Part shown: positions 1 through 8,032 of the stretch, piece after piece
How the letters are laid out: each line of letters opens with the position of its first letter
How positions within the stretch are numbered: the first letter of the stretch is position 1
Assembly: GCA_002314325.1 (NCBI GenBank)
Contig: DCFC01000002.1
Span: forward strand, 1-19,156
Reading direction: 5' to 3'
DNA: 19,156 nt
Source: Megamonas hypermegale
Lineage (GTDB): Bacteria; Bacillota; Negativicutes; Selenomonadales; Selenomonadaceae
The notes under the pieces: generated by a model
Database searches by the model: none
Told to the model about the DNA's origin: nothing
The model's input: the letters and a program-made list of their open reading frames with translations, nothing else
Translations under genes and position numbers: made by a program

Positions 1-1
1 G

Positions 2-1246
2 TATTTTTACATCTGGATACCGGTGGTATTTATATTTTTCCTGTTTTACACCGGCGCGCATCGGCGCATGGTGCCGTTTTTCGAGATAATAAAAAACACG
101 CTTTGCGCCACATTTTATGCGGCGGTGGCGACAATATTCATCCTGTATTTAATTCACAGCATAAACGATGTATCGCGGTTTTTCGTCATAACGTTTTTCG
201 TGATGTCGTTTGTTCTGATTTGTATCATACATCAAATACTGGTGGCAGTATTTAATAGACTGGATATTTTGAAAGAACCCGTTTTGTTTATCGGCGCCAA
301 TAAAACGACGCAGACGATTATTGATTACTTAAAGCATAACAACTGTTTCGGCGTGAGAGTGGTGGATATTATCGACGGTACTTTCACGGATGACTATGAG
401 AAAGATATGGCAAAGACGAAACAGGTTATCGAGAAAACGAAAGTAAAAAGCGTGATAATTTCCTCTGCCAGCACGAATAAAATGGCGAAGATAGTGACAG
501 ATATTCAGCCGCTGGTGAAAAATATCGTATTCACGCCGAATTTAATCAATATACCGATTGCCAATCTGGAAATAAATAAACTGCCGATAGAAAATATTGT
601 ACTGCTGACGATAAAGAATAACCTGGCCAACCGGCGCAACCGATTTATCAAATATGTATTCGATATGGTTTTGACCGTAATAGGAACAATCTGCATTTCG
701 CCGCTGTTAATCTGTATTGCTGTATGGATTTACAAAGATTCGCCGGGACCGGTTATATTCAAGCATATGCGCGTGGGCAAAGACGGAAAGATGTTTCCGT
801 GCTATAAATTCCGTTCCATGTGCGTTGATGCCAAAGAAAAACTGGATGAGCTTTTGCAAAATGACCCGCAGGCGAGAGAAGAGTGGGAAAGAGATTTTAA
901 ACTGAAAAATGACCCGCGTATTACAAAATCTGGTGCATTTTTAAGACGGACAAGTCTTGATGAACTGCCGCAGATTTTCAATGTATTGAAAGGCGAGATG
1001 AGCCTTGTCGGCCCGCGCCCGATAATTACGGATGAAGTGATAAAATACGGCAGTCATATTGATGATTATTTAATGGTAAAACCGGGTATTGCCGGTATCT
1101 GGCAGTGCAGCGGCAGAAACGATATAAGCTATGAAGAACGAGTGCAGCTCGACAGCTGGTATGTAAGAAACTGGTCAGTATGGCTGGATATTACTATACT
1201 TTGGAAAACGTTGAAGGCTGTATTGGCGAAAAAAGGAGCGTATTGA
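2..1246 (+). CDS. wbaP: WbaP-type undecaprenyl-phosphate sugar-phosphate transferase (5' partial)
   Basis: Initiating enzyme that moves a sugar 1-phosphate (galactose or glucose in the family) from a UDP-sugar onto undecaprenyl phosphate at the inner membrane. The frame is already open at base 2, and the residues before the first GTG (23) are hydrophobic, so the true start lies left of the window. What remains shows N-terminal membrane segments, a nucleotide-fold middle part (VLFIGANKTTQ) and, from about nt 640, the bacterial sugar transferase domain. That domain has one membrane helix followed by KFRSM, the catalytic Asp-Glu in RRTSLDELPQ, then LVGPRPI and the family-typical end KGAY. Its base composition is closer to the his region than to the genes that follow, as expected for the conserved head of a variable cluster. 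The stop overlaps the next start by one base (TGATG). The exact sugar cannot be read from sequence. Confidence 0.93.
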   Translation, partial: YFYIWIPVVFIFFLFYTGAHRRMVPFFEIIKNTLCATFYAAVATIFILYLIHSINDVSRFFVITFFVMSFVLICIIHQILVAVFNRLDILKEPVLFIGANKTTQTIIDYLKHNNCFGVRVVDIIDGTFTDDYEKDMAKTKQVIEKTKVKSVIISSASTNKMAKIVTDIQPLVKNIVFTPNLINIPIANLEINKLPIENIVLLTIKNNLANRRNRFIKYVFDMVLTVIGTICISPLLICIAVWIYKDSPGPVIFKHMRVGKDGKMFPCYKFRSMCVDAKEKLDELLQNDPQAREEWERDFKLKNDPRITKSGAFLRRTSLDELPQIFNVLKGEMSLVGPRPIITDEVIKYGSHIDDYLMVKPGIAGIWQCSGRNDISYEERVQLDSWYVRNWSVWLDITILWKTLKAVLAKKGAY

Positions 1247-2349
1247 TGAAAAAAGAACCAATACGAGTATTGCAGATTATCGGTTTTGTTTGTGGTGGCG
1301 GTGTAGAAGCCGTCATCATGAATTATTACCGTAATATGGATAAAACAAAAGTACAGTTTGATTTTGTAATTGATGAATATGAAAAAACTTCTTTAGATGA
1401 TGAAATACTGTCTTTAGGTGGAAAAGTATATAAAGTAGAACCATATACAAAGAATGTATTAAAAAATATTTATCAGATTTATAGGATTATTAAAGATAAT
1501 AACTATGAAATAGTACATTCCAATATGAATACTTTAGCTGTATTTTCATTATTTGCGGCATGGCTTGCTGGCGCTAAAGTGCGTATTTTGCACAATCATT
1601 CTACGGCTGTAAAAAGTGAGAAACTGCGTTCTGTTATGAAATATATACTTAGACCTTTTGCGCCGATTTTTGCCAATAGATATATGGCATGTTCGTTCCT
1701 TGCTGGTGAGTGGATGTATGGCAAAAAGAAAATGCACTCAGGTAAAGTCAAAGTGCTGAATAATGCTATAGACGTAGATAAATTTGCCTATAATCCTGAA
1801 ATACGAAAAAAATTAAGATATGAATTGAATATAAGTGAAGATACTTTAGTCATAGGTCATGTAGGCAGATTTATGTATCAAAAAAATCATGATTTTTTAA
1901 TAGATATCTTTAAGGAAATTCATACACAAAAAGAAAATTCACTTCTTTTATTAATAGGTGATGGACCTTTAAGACAGATGATTGAAGAAAAAGTTAAAAA
2001 CTATAACTTGCAGGATAGCATCAAATTTTTAGGTCTTAGAAAAGATGTGAAGGATTTATACAATGTGATGGATGTATTTGTACTTCCTTCATGGTATGAA
2101 GGTTTGCCGGTTGTTTCAGTAGAAGCACAGGCAAATGGATTGCCTTGCTTTGTGTCGGATAAGGTATCGAAAGAATGTAAACTATCTTCTTCAATGAATT
2201 TTATCAGCTTAGATAAATCAGTTGATTACTGGAGTAAGGAAATTTTAAATAGTAAATTCAACAGAAATAAAAATGCTAAACACGAATTAAGAGAAAATAA
2301 GTATGATATTCATAGTGAAGCTATCAATCTGATGAATTTTTATAAATAA
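1246..2349 (+). CDS. GT4-family glycosyltransferase (EpsF-like)
   Basis: Cytoplasmic retaining glycosyltransferase that probably adds one of the first sugars to the lipid-linked primer. The 367-residue protein begins RVLQIIGFVCGGGVEAVI, the glycine-rich acceptor-side loop typical of EpsF-like GT4 enzymes. It has a C-terminal nucleotide-sugar domain with GHVGRF near residue 205, IGDGPL, and the E-x7-E motif at E285/E293 (YEGLPVVSVE). I chose the ATG at 1246 because AAAGGAG ends 8-9 nt upstream and because the start overlaps the wbaP stop, giving translational coupling. An earlier in-frame start at 1180 would run through the end of wbaP and is unlikely. The third quarter of the gene is AT-rich and marks the beginning of the low-GC part of the cluster. 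Donor and acceptor sugars are unknown. Confidence 0.9.
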   Translation: MKKEPIRVLQIIGFVCGGGVEAVIMNYYRNMDKTKVQFDFVIDEYEKTSLDDEILSLGGKVYKVEPYTKNVLKNIYQIYRIIKDNNYEIVHSNMNTLAVFSLFAAWLAGAKVRILHNHSTAVKSEKLRSVMKYILRPFAPIFANRYMACSFLAGEWMYGKKKMHSGKVKVLNNAIDVDKFAYNPEIRKKLRYELNISEDTLVIGHVGRFMYQKNHDFLIDIFKEIHTQKENSLLLLIGDGPLRQMIEEKVKNYNLQDSIKFLGLRKDVKDLYNVMDVFVLPSWYEGLPVVSVEAQANGLPCFVSDKVSKECKLSSSMNFISLDKSVDYWSKEILNSKFNRNKNAKHELRENKYDIHSEAINLMNFYK

Positions 2350-2372
2350 ATTTTAATGAAAGGGATATTTTA

Positions 2373-3584
2373 ATGAAAGTTATCATCCTAAATGATTATG
2401 CTTATATAAACGGTGGAGCAGGAAAAATAGCCATAGATACAGCATTAGGTTTAGTTAAACAAAATATTGATGTTACACTATTTTCAGCAGTAGGTCCGAT
2501 ATCAGAATTTCTTAAAAATGTTCCTAATTTAAAAGTTATTTGTTTAAATCAATATGATATTTTAAATGATCCTAATAGATTAAGAGCTATTATAAATGGT
2601 ATATGGAATTTTAAAGCCAGAAAGGCTTTTGAAAATTTGTTAAGGCAATATGATAATAAAGAAACAATTATTCATGTACATGGCATGGAAAAAGCTTTAT
2701 CAAGTTCATGTATAAATATAGCTGTAAAAAAAGGTTTTAAAGTTTTATTTCATTTACATGAATATGGAATAGCCTGTCCTAATATGGGATTTTATAATTA
2801 TCAAAAACAGGAGATTTGTAAATTAAAACCATTAAGTTGGAAATGTATAATAACAAATTGTGATTCAAGATGTTATTTACATAAATGTTGGAGAGTTATA
2901 AGGCAGTTTGTACAAAAAAATATAGGTGGAGTACCTCAAAATATTCATTATATCTATATATCAGAATTTAGTTATAAAATTTTGACACCATTTTTAAATA
3001 AGAAAAATAAAATATTTTATGTATCAAATCCTATAGATATACAGAAAAAAGAGCGAATAGAAGTTGAAAATAATGAAGAGTTTATTTTCATAGGAAGATT
3101 AGTACCGGAAAAAAATCCTGTATTATTAGCTAAAGTGGCAAGTGAAATGAAATTGCCAGTTACTTTTATAGGTTCTGGTGTATGTGAAAATGAAATAAAA
3201 AAAATATATCCAAAAGCTAAAATAACAGGTTGGTTAGATAAAAATAGTATTGAAAATATTTTAAAATCAGCACGTTGTTTAGTATTTCCTTCTAATTGGT
3301 ATGAATGTCAACCATTGGTAGTATTAGAATGTTTGGCAAAAGGAATACCATGTATATCATCTAAAATTTGTGCTTCTAGTGAAAGTTTAATAGATGGAGA
3401 AACAGGATTATTATTTGAAAATAATAATAAAAATGATTTGATGATAGCAATAGATAAAATGAAAAATGATGAAATAATTCGTATTATGAGTAATACAGCA
3501 TATAATGATTTTTGGAATAAAGATTATAGTTTAAAAAAATATATAAATGAAATTATAAGAATATATAATAGTATTTTAGAATAA
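2373..3584 (+). CDS. GT4-family glycosyltransferase with cysteine-rich middle segment
   Basis: Second cytoplasmic retaining glycosyltransferase of the cluster, 403 residues, a normal length for GT4. The N-terminal Rossmann domain opens KVIILNDYAYINGGAGK. The C-terminal domain carries FIGRLVPEKNP, FIGSG and the E-x7-E motif at E311/E319 (YECQPLVVLE) that contacts the nucleotide sugar. Between the domains, roughly residues 134-172, lie six cysteines plus several His and Trp, which is unusual for a cytosolic GT and could bind a metal or mark a subfamily. A GAAAGGG ribosome site sits 8 nt before the ATG. Codon use is very AT-rich (nearly all third positions A/T), unlike wbaP and the his genes, which suggests recent transfer. 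It probably extends the repeat unit; linkage is unknown. Confidence 0.9.
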   Translation: MKVIILNDYAYINGGAGKIAIDTALGLVKQNIDVTLFSAVGPISEFLKNVPNLKVICLNQYDILNDPNRLRAIINGIWNFKARKAFENLLRQYDNKETIIHVHGMEKALSSSCINIAVKKGFKVLFHLHEYGIACPNMGFYNYQKQEICKLKPLSWKCIITNCDSRCYLHKCWRVIRQFVQKNIGGVPQNIHYIYISEFSYKILTPFLNKKNKIFYVSNPIDIQKKERIEVENNEEFIFIGRLVPEKNPVLLAKVASEMKLPVTFIGSGVCENEIKKIYPKAKITGWLDKNSIENILKSARCLVFPSNWYECQPLVVLECLAKGIPCISSKICASSESLIDGETGLLFENNNKNDLMIAIDKMKNDEIIRIMSNTAYNDFWNKDYSLKKYINEIIRIYNSILE

Positions 3585-3599
3585 TCATGGAGGATTTAT

Positions 3600-4568
3600 A
3601 TGCCTATAATAAGTATTATAGTTCCTGTTTATAACGTAGAGAAATATTTAAAACGATGTATTGAATCTATATTAAATCAAACATTTAAGAACTTCGAGTT
3701 ATTATTGTTAGATGATGGTTCAACGGATTCTTCTGGAAGTATTTGTGATAAATATGCAAAAAAAGATAATAGAATAATAGTTAAGCATAAAAAAAATCAA
3801 GGTGTTAGTGCTACTAGAAATTTAGGAATAGATATAGCAAAAGGTGAATATATTACTTTTGTAGACAGTGATGATTGGATAGAAAATGATTATCTTGAAA
3901 AAATGTACTTAAAAATAAACGAAATGAATGTCCCGTTATTAATAACAGGACATATTGAAGAAAGAAATGGTATAGTTAAAAATACTTTTATACTGGATAG
4001 AGAGCGAATTTATACAAGAACGGATATACAATTAGAATTTTTAAAGCAAGAAAAATTTATGTGGACAGTAGGAGATAAAATTTATAATCTAAAGTTAATT
4101 AAGAATTTTAGATTTGATACTGAATTAAAAATAGCAGAAGATATGTATTTTCTATGGAATGTATTGAAAATAATTAATAAAGTGGGTTATATACCATTAT
4201 ATAAATATCATTATGATAAAAGTGCAAGTAGTACCACATCCACACCTTTTTCATTAAAATGGATGGATAGTTTAAAAGTAAAGAAAAAAATTTATGAGGA
4301 TTGCAAAAATATTTCTAAGAAACATAAAATCTTATCTAAGATGGTGTATATAGGAGAATTAAGTGGTTTAGCAAAAAAAGCGATTCTTTCACCTAAATAT
4401 AATACGAAAAGGTTAATATTATATTTACAGTATTATATAAGGAAAAATTTCTTATATTGTATTTTTTATCCTGAAAGTAGAGTAATGACTTTTAGGCAAA
4501 GATTAGGTATAATGTATTTTTTATTACCATATAAAATGTGTTTAAAATTCAAGAGCTTTTTAAAATAA
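3600..4568 (+). CDS. GT2-family (GT-A fold) glycosyltransferase
   Basis: Inverting GT-A glycosyltransferase that probably adds a later sugar of the repeat unit on the cytoplasmic side. The 322-residue protein starts with the canonical ISIIVPVYNVEKYL. It has the nucleotide-binding DDGSTD at residues 38-43 and the metal-binding DSDD at 89-92, followed by the GVSATRN stretch between them and an EDMYFLW segment near 180 that holds the likely catalytic acid. The C-terminal third is basic and hydrophobic, consistent with membrane association. A strong GGAGG at 3589-3593 lies 6 nt before the ATG. The gene is followed 11 nt later by the polymerase gene. Family membership is clear; sugar specificity is not predictable. 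Confidence 0.93.
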   Translation: MPIISIIVPVYNVEKYLKRCIESILNQTFKNFELLLLDDGSTDSSGSICDKYAKKDNRIIVKHKKNQGVSATRNLGIDIAKGEYITFVDSDDWIENDYLEKMYLKINEMNVPLLITGHIEERNGIVKNTFILDRERIYTRTDIQLEFLKQEKFMWTVGDKIYNLKLIKNFRFDTELKIAEDMYFLWNVLKIINKVGYIPLYKYHYDKSASSTTSTPFSLKWMDSLKVKKKIYEDCKNISKKHKILSKMVYIGELSGLAKKAILSPKYNTKRLILYLQYYIRKNFLYCIFYPESRVMTFRQRLGIMYFLLPYKMCLKFKSFLK

Positions 4569-4579
4569 AAGGTGATTTT

Positions 4580-5680
4580 GTGGAAGTATATATTAGTTTG
4601 ATGATATGGAGCATATTCTCTGCTAGTGTTTTTTTATTTAAGATAAATACAAAATTAAAAAAGATAATATATTTTTTATTAACATATATTCCTTTAGTGT
4701 TTATTTCAGGTTTAAGAGGTTGGAATGTAGGTACAGATACAAAGTTATTTCATCAATGGTATGAAGGAACTAGAAATATAAATGTACTGGATTGGAAATG
4801 GTTCATTACATTATCAGATGGTTCATCTATAGAATTCGGTTTTTCATATATTGGATATATCTTTAATTTATTTTTTTATGATGCGCAAGCAATGATATTT
4901 TTATATTCAGTAATAACAATATTAGGTATTGGTTATGCTTTTTATAAATATTCTAAATCAATATGGTTGTCTACTTTTTTATTTATAGCTTTATTTTCAT
5001 ATGAAGAAACTTTCAATCCAGCGAGACAAAGTTTTGCTGTAATGATAATGCTGAATGCTTTTGGATATTTAAGAGATAATTGTAGACTAAAGTACTTGGG
5101 CATGGTGATTCTATCAATGATATTTCATTTTTCAGCAATAGTATATGGATTTTTAGTATTATTTATGCCAATAAAAATAAAAAAAATAGTATATAGTGTA
5201 TTATTTTCTGTTGTAATAATATTTTTAGGTTGGGATTTTATATTGATGCTTGCAGCAGAATTTGCTCCAAAATATTTAGCGTATATGAATAGTGTATATA
5301 CAACAGGAAGAGCTTTTGGGCCTGGATTGATACAAATTTTAGCAGTAATGATATTAATGATGATTTCTTATGTTTTATATAAAAAGAACCAATTTAATAT
5401 GGAAGAAAAAAGAGAATTAGTTATTTATAATATATTTATGTTCTTTTTTATAATAGTAACGTTTTTTCAATATATATTACCAATTATATCAAGATTTAAT
5501 ATATATGTTTTTATTTATATAAATTTATTAATCCCACTATTGTTAACTAAAATAAAGAATATATCTATATTTGTTAAATTTATTATGTATAGTTGTATTA
5601 TTATTGTAGGTTTTATTTATTGTATTATTTGTATGAAGTTAGGCCTACATGGAGTAGTTCCATATAGTTTTTGTTTTTGA
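4580..5680 (+). CDS. wzy: EpsG-family / Wzy-like polysaccharide polymerase
   Basis: Multi-spanning inner-membrane protein of about 366 residues, the probable polymerase that joins flipped repeat units in the periplasm. The signature is GLRGWNVGTDT at about residues 44-54, the conserved Arg/Gly-x-Asp-Thr region of EpsG-type proteins. It comes after two N-terminal hydrophobic helices and is followed by at least eight further hydrophobic segments separated by short basic loops. I place the start at GTG 4580, preceded by AAAAGGTG. The upstream ATG at 4538 lies inside the GT2 gene and would add 14 residues with no ribosome site. The gene is among the most AT-rich in the window. Wzy proteins are poorly conserved, so the assignment rests on the EpsG motif, the topology and its place in the cluster. 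Confidence 0.82.
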   Translation: MEVYISLMIWSIFSASVFLFKINTKLKKIIYFLLTYIPLVFISGLRGWNVGTDTKLFHQWYEGTRNINVLDWKWFITLSDGSSIEFGFSYIGYIFNLFFYDAQAMIFLYSVITILGIGYAFYKYSKSIWLSTFLFIALFSYEETFNPARQSFAVMIMLNAFGYLRDNCRLKYLGMVILSMIFHFSAIVYGFLVLFMPIKIKKIVYSVLFSVVIIFLGWDFILMLAAEFAPKYLAYMNSVYTTGRAFGPGLIQILAVMILMMISYVLYKKNQFNMEEKRELVIYNIFMFFFIIVTFFQYILPIISRFNIYVFIYINLLIPLLLTKIKNISIFVKFIMYSCIIIVGFIYCIICMKLGLHGVVPYSFCF

Positions 5681-5701
5681 TTTATTTATAGGGTGATTTG
5701 T

Positions 5702-6805
5702 GTGAAAATAGCAATAGTAACATTGAATGATAATTGTAATTATGGAAATAGATTACAAAATTATGCTTTACAAGTATTTTTAAAATCATATGCAGATATA
5801 GTAAAAACTATTTGGTATGATAGTCCAACGGATTTCAAACTAAAAGATATTATGAATTTAAAATCAGCAATAAAATTTATTATCAATAGAAATGGCTATA
5901 AAAACTATTTAAAAAAAGTTTATGTAAAAGAATGTATTAAAACATATAATATCAGAAAGTTTTCTCAAAAATATATTGTTACTGATTTTGTTAATGAATT
6001 AGATAAAATTGTTGATGATTATGATTATTTTATAACAGGCAGTGATCAGGTTTGGAACCCTAATTTTTGGTCAAAATCAGCTAATCATGCAAATATAAGA
6101 TTTTTGAGGTTTGCACCGGAAGAAAAACGCATTGCTTATGCAGCTAGTATTGCTATTCCATCTATTCCAAAAGATAAAGAACAATTTTTTAGAGAAAGTT
6201 TAAATGAAATGAAAGTAATATCTATGCGTGAAAAGGCAGGTGCAGAGCTAGTAAAAGAGTTGACTGGTAGAGAGGTTCCTGTTGTAGTTGATCCGACATT
6301 GTTATTATCAAAACAGGAATGGCAAAAGATTGAGTTAGTACCTGAATGGTATAAGGGAGAAAAATATATACTGACTTATTTTTTAGGAAATCCATCACCA
6401 ATAATCGAAAATCTTGCTAAGAAAAATAACTGGAAGGTATATAACTTGATGGATATAAATAATTTGGATTTATATGCTTCGAGAGTAGAAGAGTTTGTAT
6501 ATCTTATTGAACACGCAGAACTGGTAGCAACAGATTCTTTTCATGCGTGTGTATTTTCTATATTAATGAATACGCCGTTTTTAGTTGTTAATAGACAGCA
6601 AAAAGGTGTTGCAGATATGACTTCTCGTATAGATACATTATTAGAATTATTTGGCTATCAGGATAGATATATCGTAGATGGGAAATGTAATTTGTCTGAT
6701 GAAGAGATTTTACATATGGATTTTAGTGATGTAGAAGCTATACAGAAAAAAGAAATAGCTCGTTCTACAGCGTTTATAAAAGAGGCACTGAATATAAATG
6801 ATTGA
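5702..6805 (+). CDS. Polysaccharide pyruvyl transferase family protein
   Basis: Member of the pyruvyl transferase family (CsaB/WcaK-like), which typically moves enolpyruvate from PEP onto a sugar hydroxyl to make a pyruvate ketal. The predicted 367-residue protein has a CsaB-like start (KIAIVTLNDNCNYGNRLQNY), the hallmark YFITGSDQVWNPNF at about 110-123, and in the C-terminal half VVDPTLLL and ELVATDSFHACVFSILM, the nucleotide-fold part. The start is GTG 5702 with AGGGTG about 7 nt upstream. A GTG at 5693 falls inside that ribosome site and is rejected. Its stop overlaps the start of the FrhB-like gene by 8 nt, so the two are translationally coupled. The second half is less AT-rich than the first. 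A negatively charged decoration on the polymer is the likely outcome. Confidence 0.9.
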   Translation: MKIAIVTLNDNCNYGNRLQNYALQVFLKSYADIVKTIWYDSPTDFKLKDIMNLKSAIKFIINRNGYKNYLKKVYVKECIKTYNIRKFSQKYIVTDFVNELDKIVDDYDYFITGSDQVWNPNFWSKSANHANIRFLRFAPEEKRIAYAASIAIPSIPKDKEQFFRESLNEMKVISMREKAGAELVKELTGREVPVVVDPTLLLSKQEWQKIELVPEWYKGEKYILTYFLGNPSPIIENLAKKNNWKVYNLMDINNLDLYASRVEEFVYLIEHAELVATDSFHACVFSILMNTPFLVVNRQQKGVADMTSRIDTLLELFGYQDRYIVDGKCNLSDEEILHMDFSDVEAIQKKEIARSTAFIKEALNIND

Positions 6806-8012
6806 GATAAAAGATAAAAAAGATTGTTGTGGTTGTTATGCTTGTTATAATATTTGCCCTAAACAGTGTATAACAATGAAAGTTGATGAAGAAGGATTTT
6901 GGTATCCGGTTATAGAGCAGAATAAATGTATTAACTGTAATCTTTGTGAGAAAATTTGTCCAGTAATAAATCCTATTGATAGAAATACTTCATTGAAGTT
7001 ATCGTATGCAATGAAAAACAAAGATGAAGAAATTAGATTAAGAAGTTCGTCTGGTGGTATGTTTTATTTATTAGCAGAAAATATTATAAGACAAAATGGC
7101 GTGGTTTATGGAGCTGGCTTTGATGGAGATTTTAGTGTAAAGCATATCAAAATTAATAAAGAACAAGAAATAGGATTATTACAAGGAAGTAAATATCTCC
7201 AAAGTTCTATAGGGAATACTTATGTACAAGTAAAGAAGGATTTAGAAGGAGATAAAAAAGTTTTATTTACAGGAACTCCTTGTCAGATAGAAGGATTAAA
7301 AAACTTTTTAAGGAAAGATTATATCAATTTATTCACAATGGATTTTATATGTCATGGTGTACCATCACCAATGATTTGGAAAGAATATCTTAATGAGATT
7401 AGAGATAATAAACAAGGGGAAATAAAAACGGTTTATTTTAGAGATAAAAAATTAGGTTGGAAATTATTTTCATTAAAGATTATTTTTGAAAAAGATACAT
7501 ATATAAATGATTTAAATCAAGATTTGTATATGAAAGGTTTTTTACAGGATTTATACTTAAGACCATCTTGTTATAACTGTAAGTTTAAAAAGATAAATCG
7601 TTTAAGTGATATAACTGTAGCAGATTTTTGGGGAATAGATAAAGTATTGCCCAAAATGGATGATGATAAAGGTACATCTTTAATTATTATTCATACAGAT
7701 AAGGGAAAGCAACTATTTGACATATTATTTGATAGAATGATAGTAAATGAAGTAAATATGAATGAGGCTTTAAAATATAATCTATCAATGATAAAATCTG
7801 TTAAATATAATAAAAAGAGAAAAGAATTTTTTGAGAGATTTATAAATGAAAAAACTTTAACAACATTAATTTTCCAATATACTAAGATAACTTTGGCAAA
7901 ACAAATACAGCAAAAAATAAAATTTGCGGTAAAGAATTGTATACAGTTGTTACCATTGGGAAATATAATTTGGAGAAAATTATATTTAATAAAAAACAAT
8001 ATTAAGAAGTGA
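6798..8012 (+). CDS. FrhB-like [4Fe-4S] protein (coenzyme F420 hydrogenase/dehydrogenase beta-subunit family)
   Basis: The 404-residue iron-sulfur flavoprotein-type protein is often found beside pyruvyl transferases in polysaccharide clusters. Two ferredoxin-type motifs are complete: C10-x2-C13-x2-C16-x3-C20-P and C44-x2-C47-x2-C50-x3-C54-P. After them come the FrhB N and C domains, with SSGGMFYLL, GAGFDG, LFTGTPCQIEGL, FICHGVPSP, and CYNCKFKKINRLSDITVADF near the end. These domains bind FAD/F420 in archaeal FrhB, but the cofactor in bacterial capsule homologues is not established. The start overlaps the previous gene by 8 nt. An electron-transfer or redox step on a sugar precursor is possible; I do not assign a reaction. 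Confidence 0.88.
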   Translation: MIEIKDKKDCCGCYACYNICPKQCITMKVDEEGFWYPVIEQNKCINCNLCEKICPVINPIDRNTSLKLSYAMKNKDEEIRLRSSSGGMFYLLAENIIRQNGVVYGAGFDGDFSVKHIKINKEQEIGLLQGSKYLQSSIGNTYVQVKKDLEGDKKVLFTGTPCQIEGLKNFLRKDYINLFTMDFICHGVPSPMIWKEYLNEIRDNKQGEIKTVYFRDKKLGWKLFSLKIIFEKDTYINDLNQDLYMKGFLQDLYLRPSCYNCKFKKINRLSDITVADFWGIDKVLPKMDDDKGTSLIIIHTDKGKQLFDILFDRMIVNEVNMNEALKYNLSMIKSVKYNKKRKEFFERFINEKTLTTLIFQYTKITLAKQIQQKIKFAVKNCIQLLPLGNIIWRKLYLIKNNIKK

Positions 8013-8032
8013 TATAGAGGTAAAATTTTTGC

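Noticed and set aside
1180..1245. Upstream extension of the first GT4 gene to 1180
   Set aside because: It would overlap wbaP by 67 nt without a ribosome site; ATG 1246 has AAAGGAG and matches the family start.
4538..4579. ATG start at 4538 for the EpsG-like polymerase
   Set aside because: It lies in the GT2 gene and lacks a ribosome site; GTG 4580 follows AAAAGGTG and gives a hydrophobic N-terminus.
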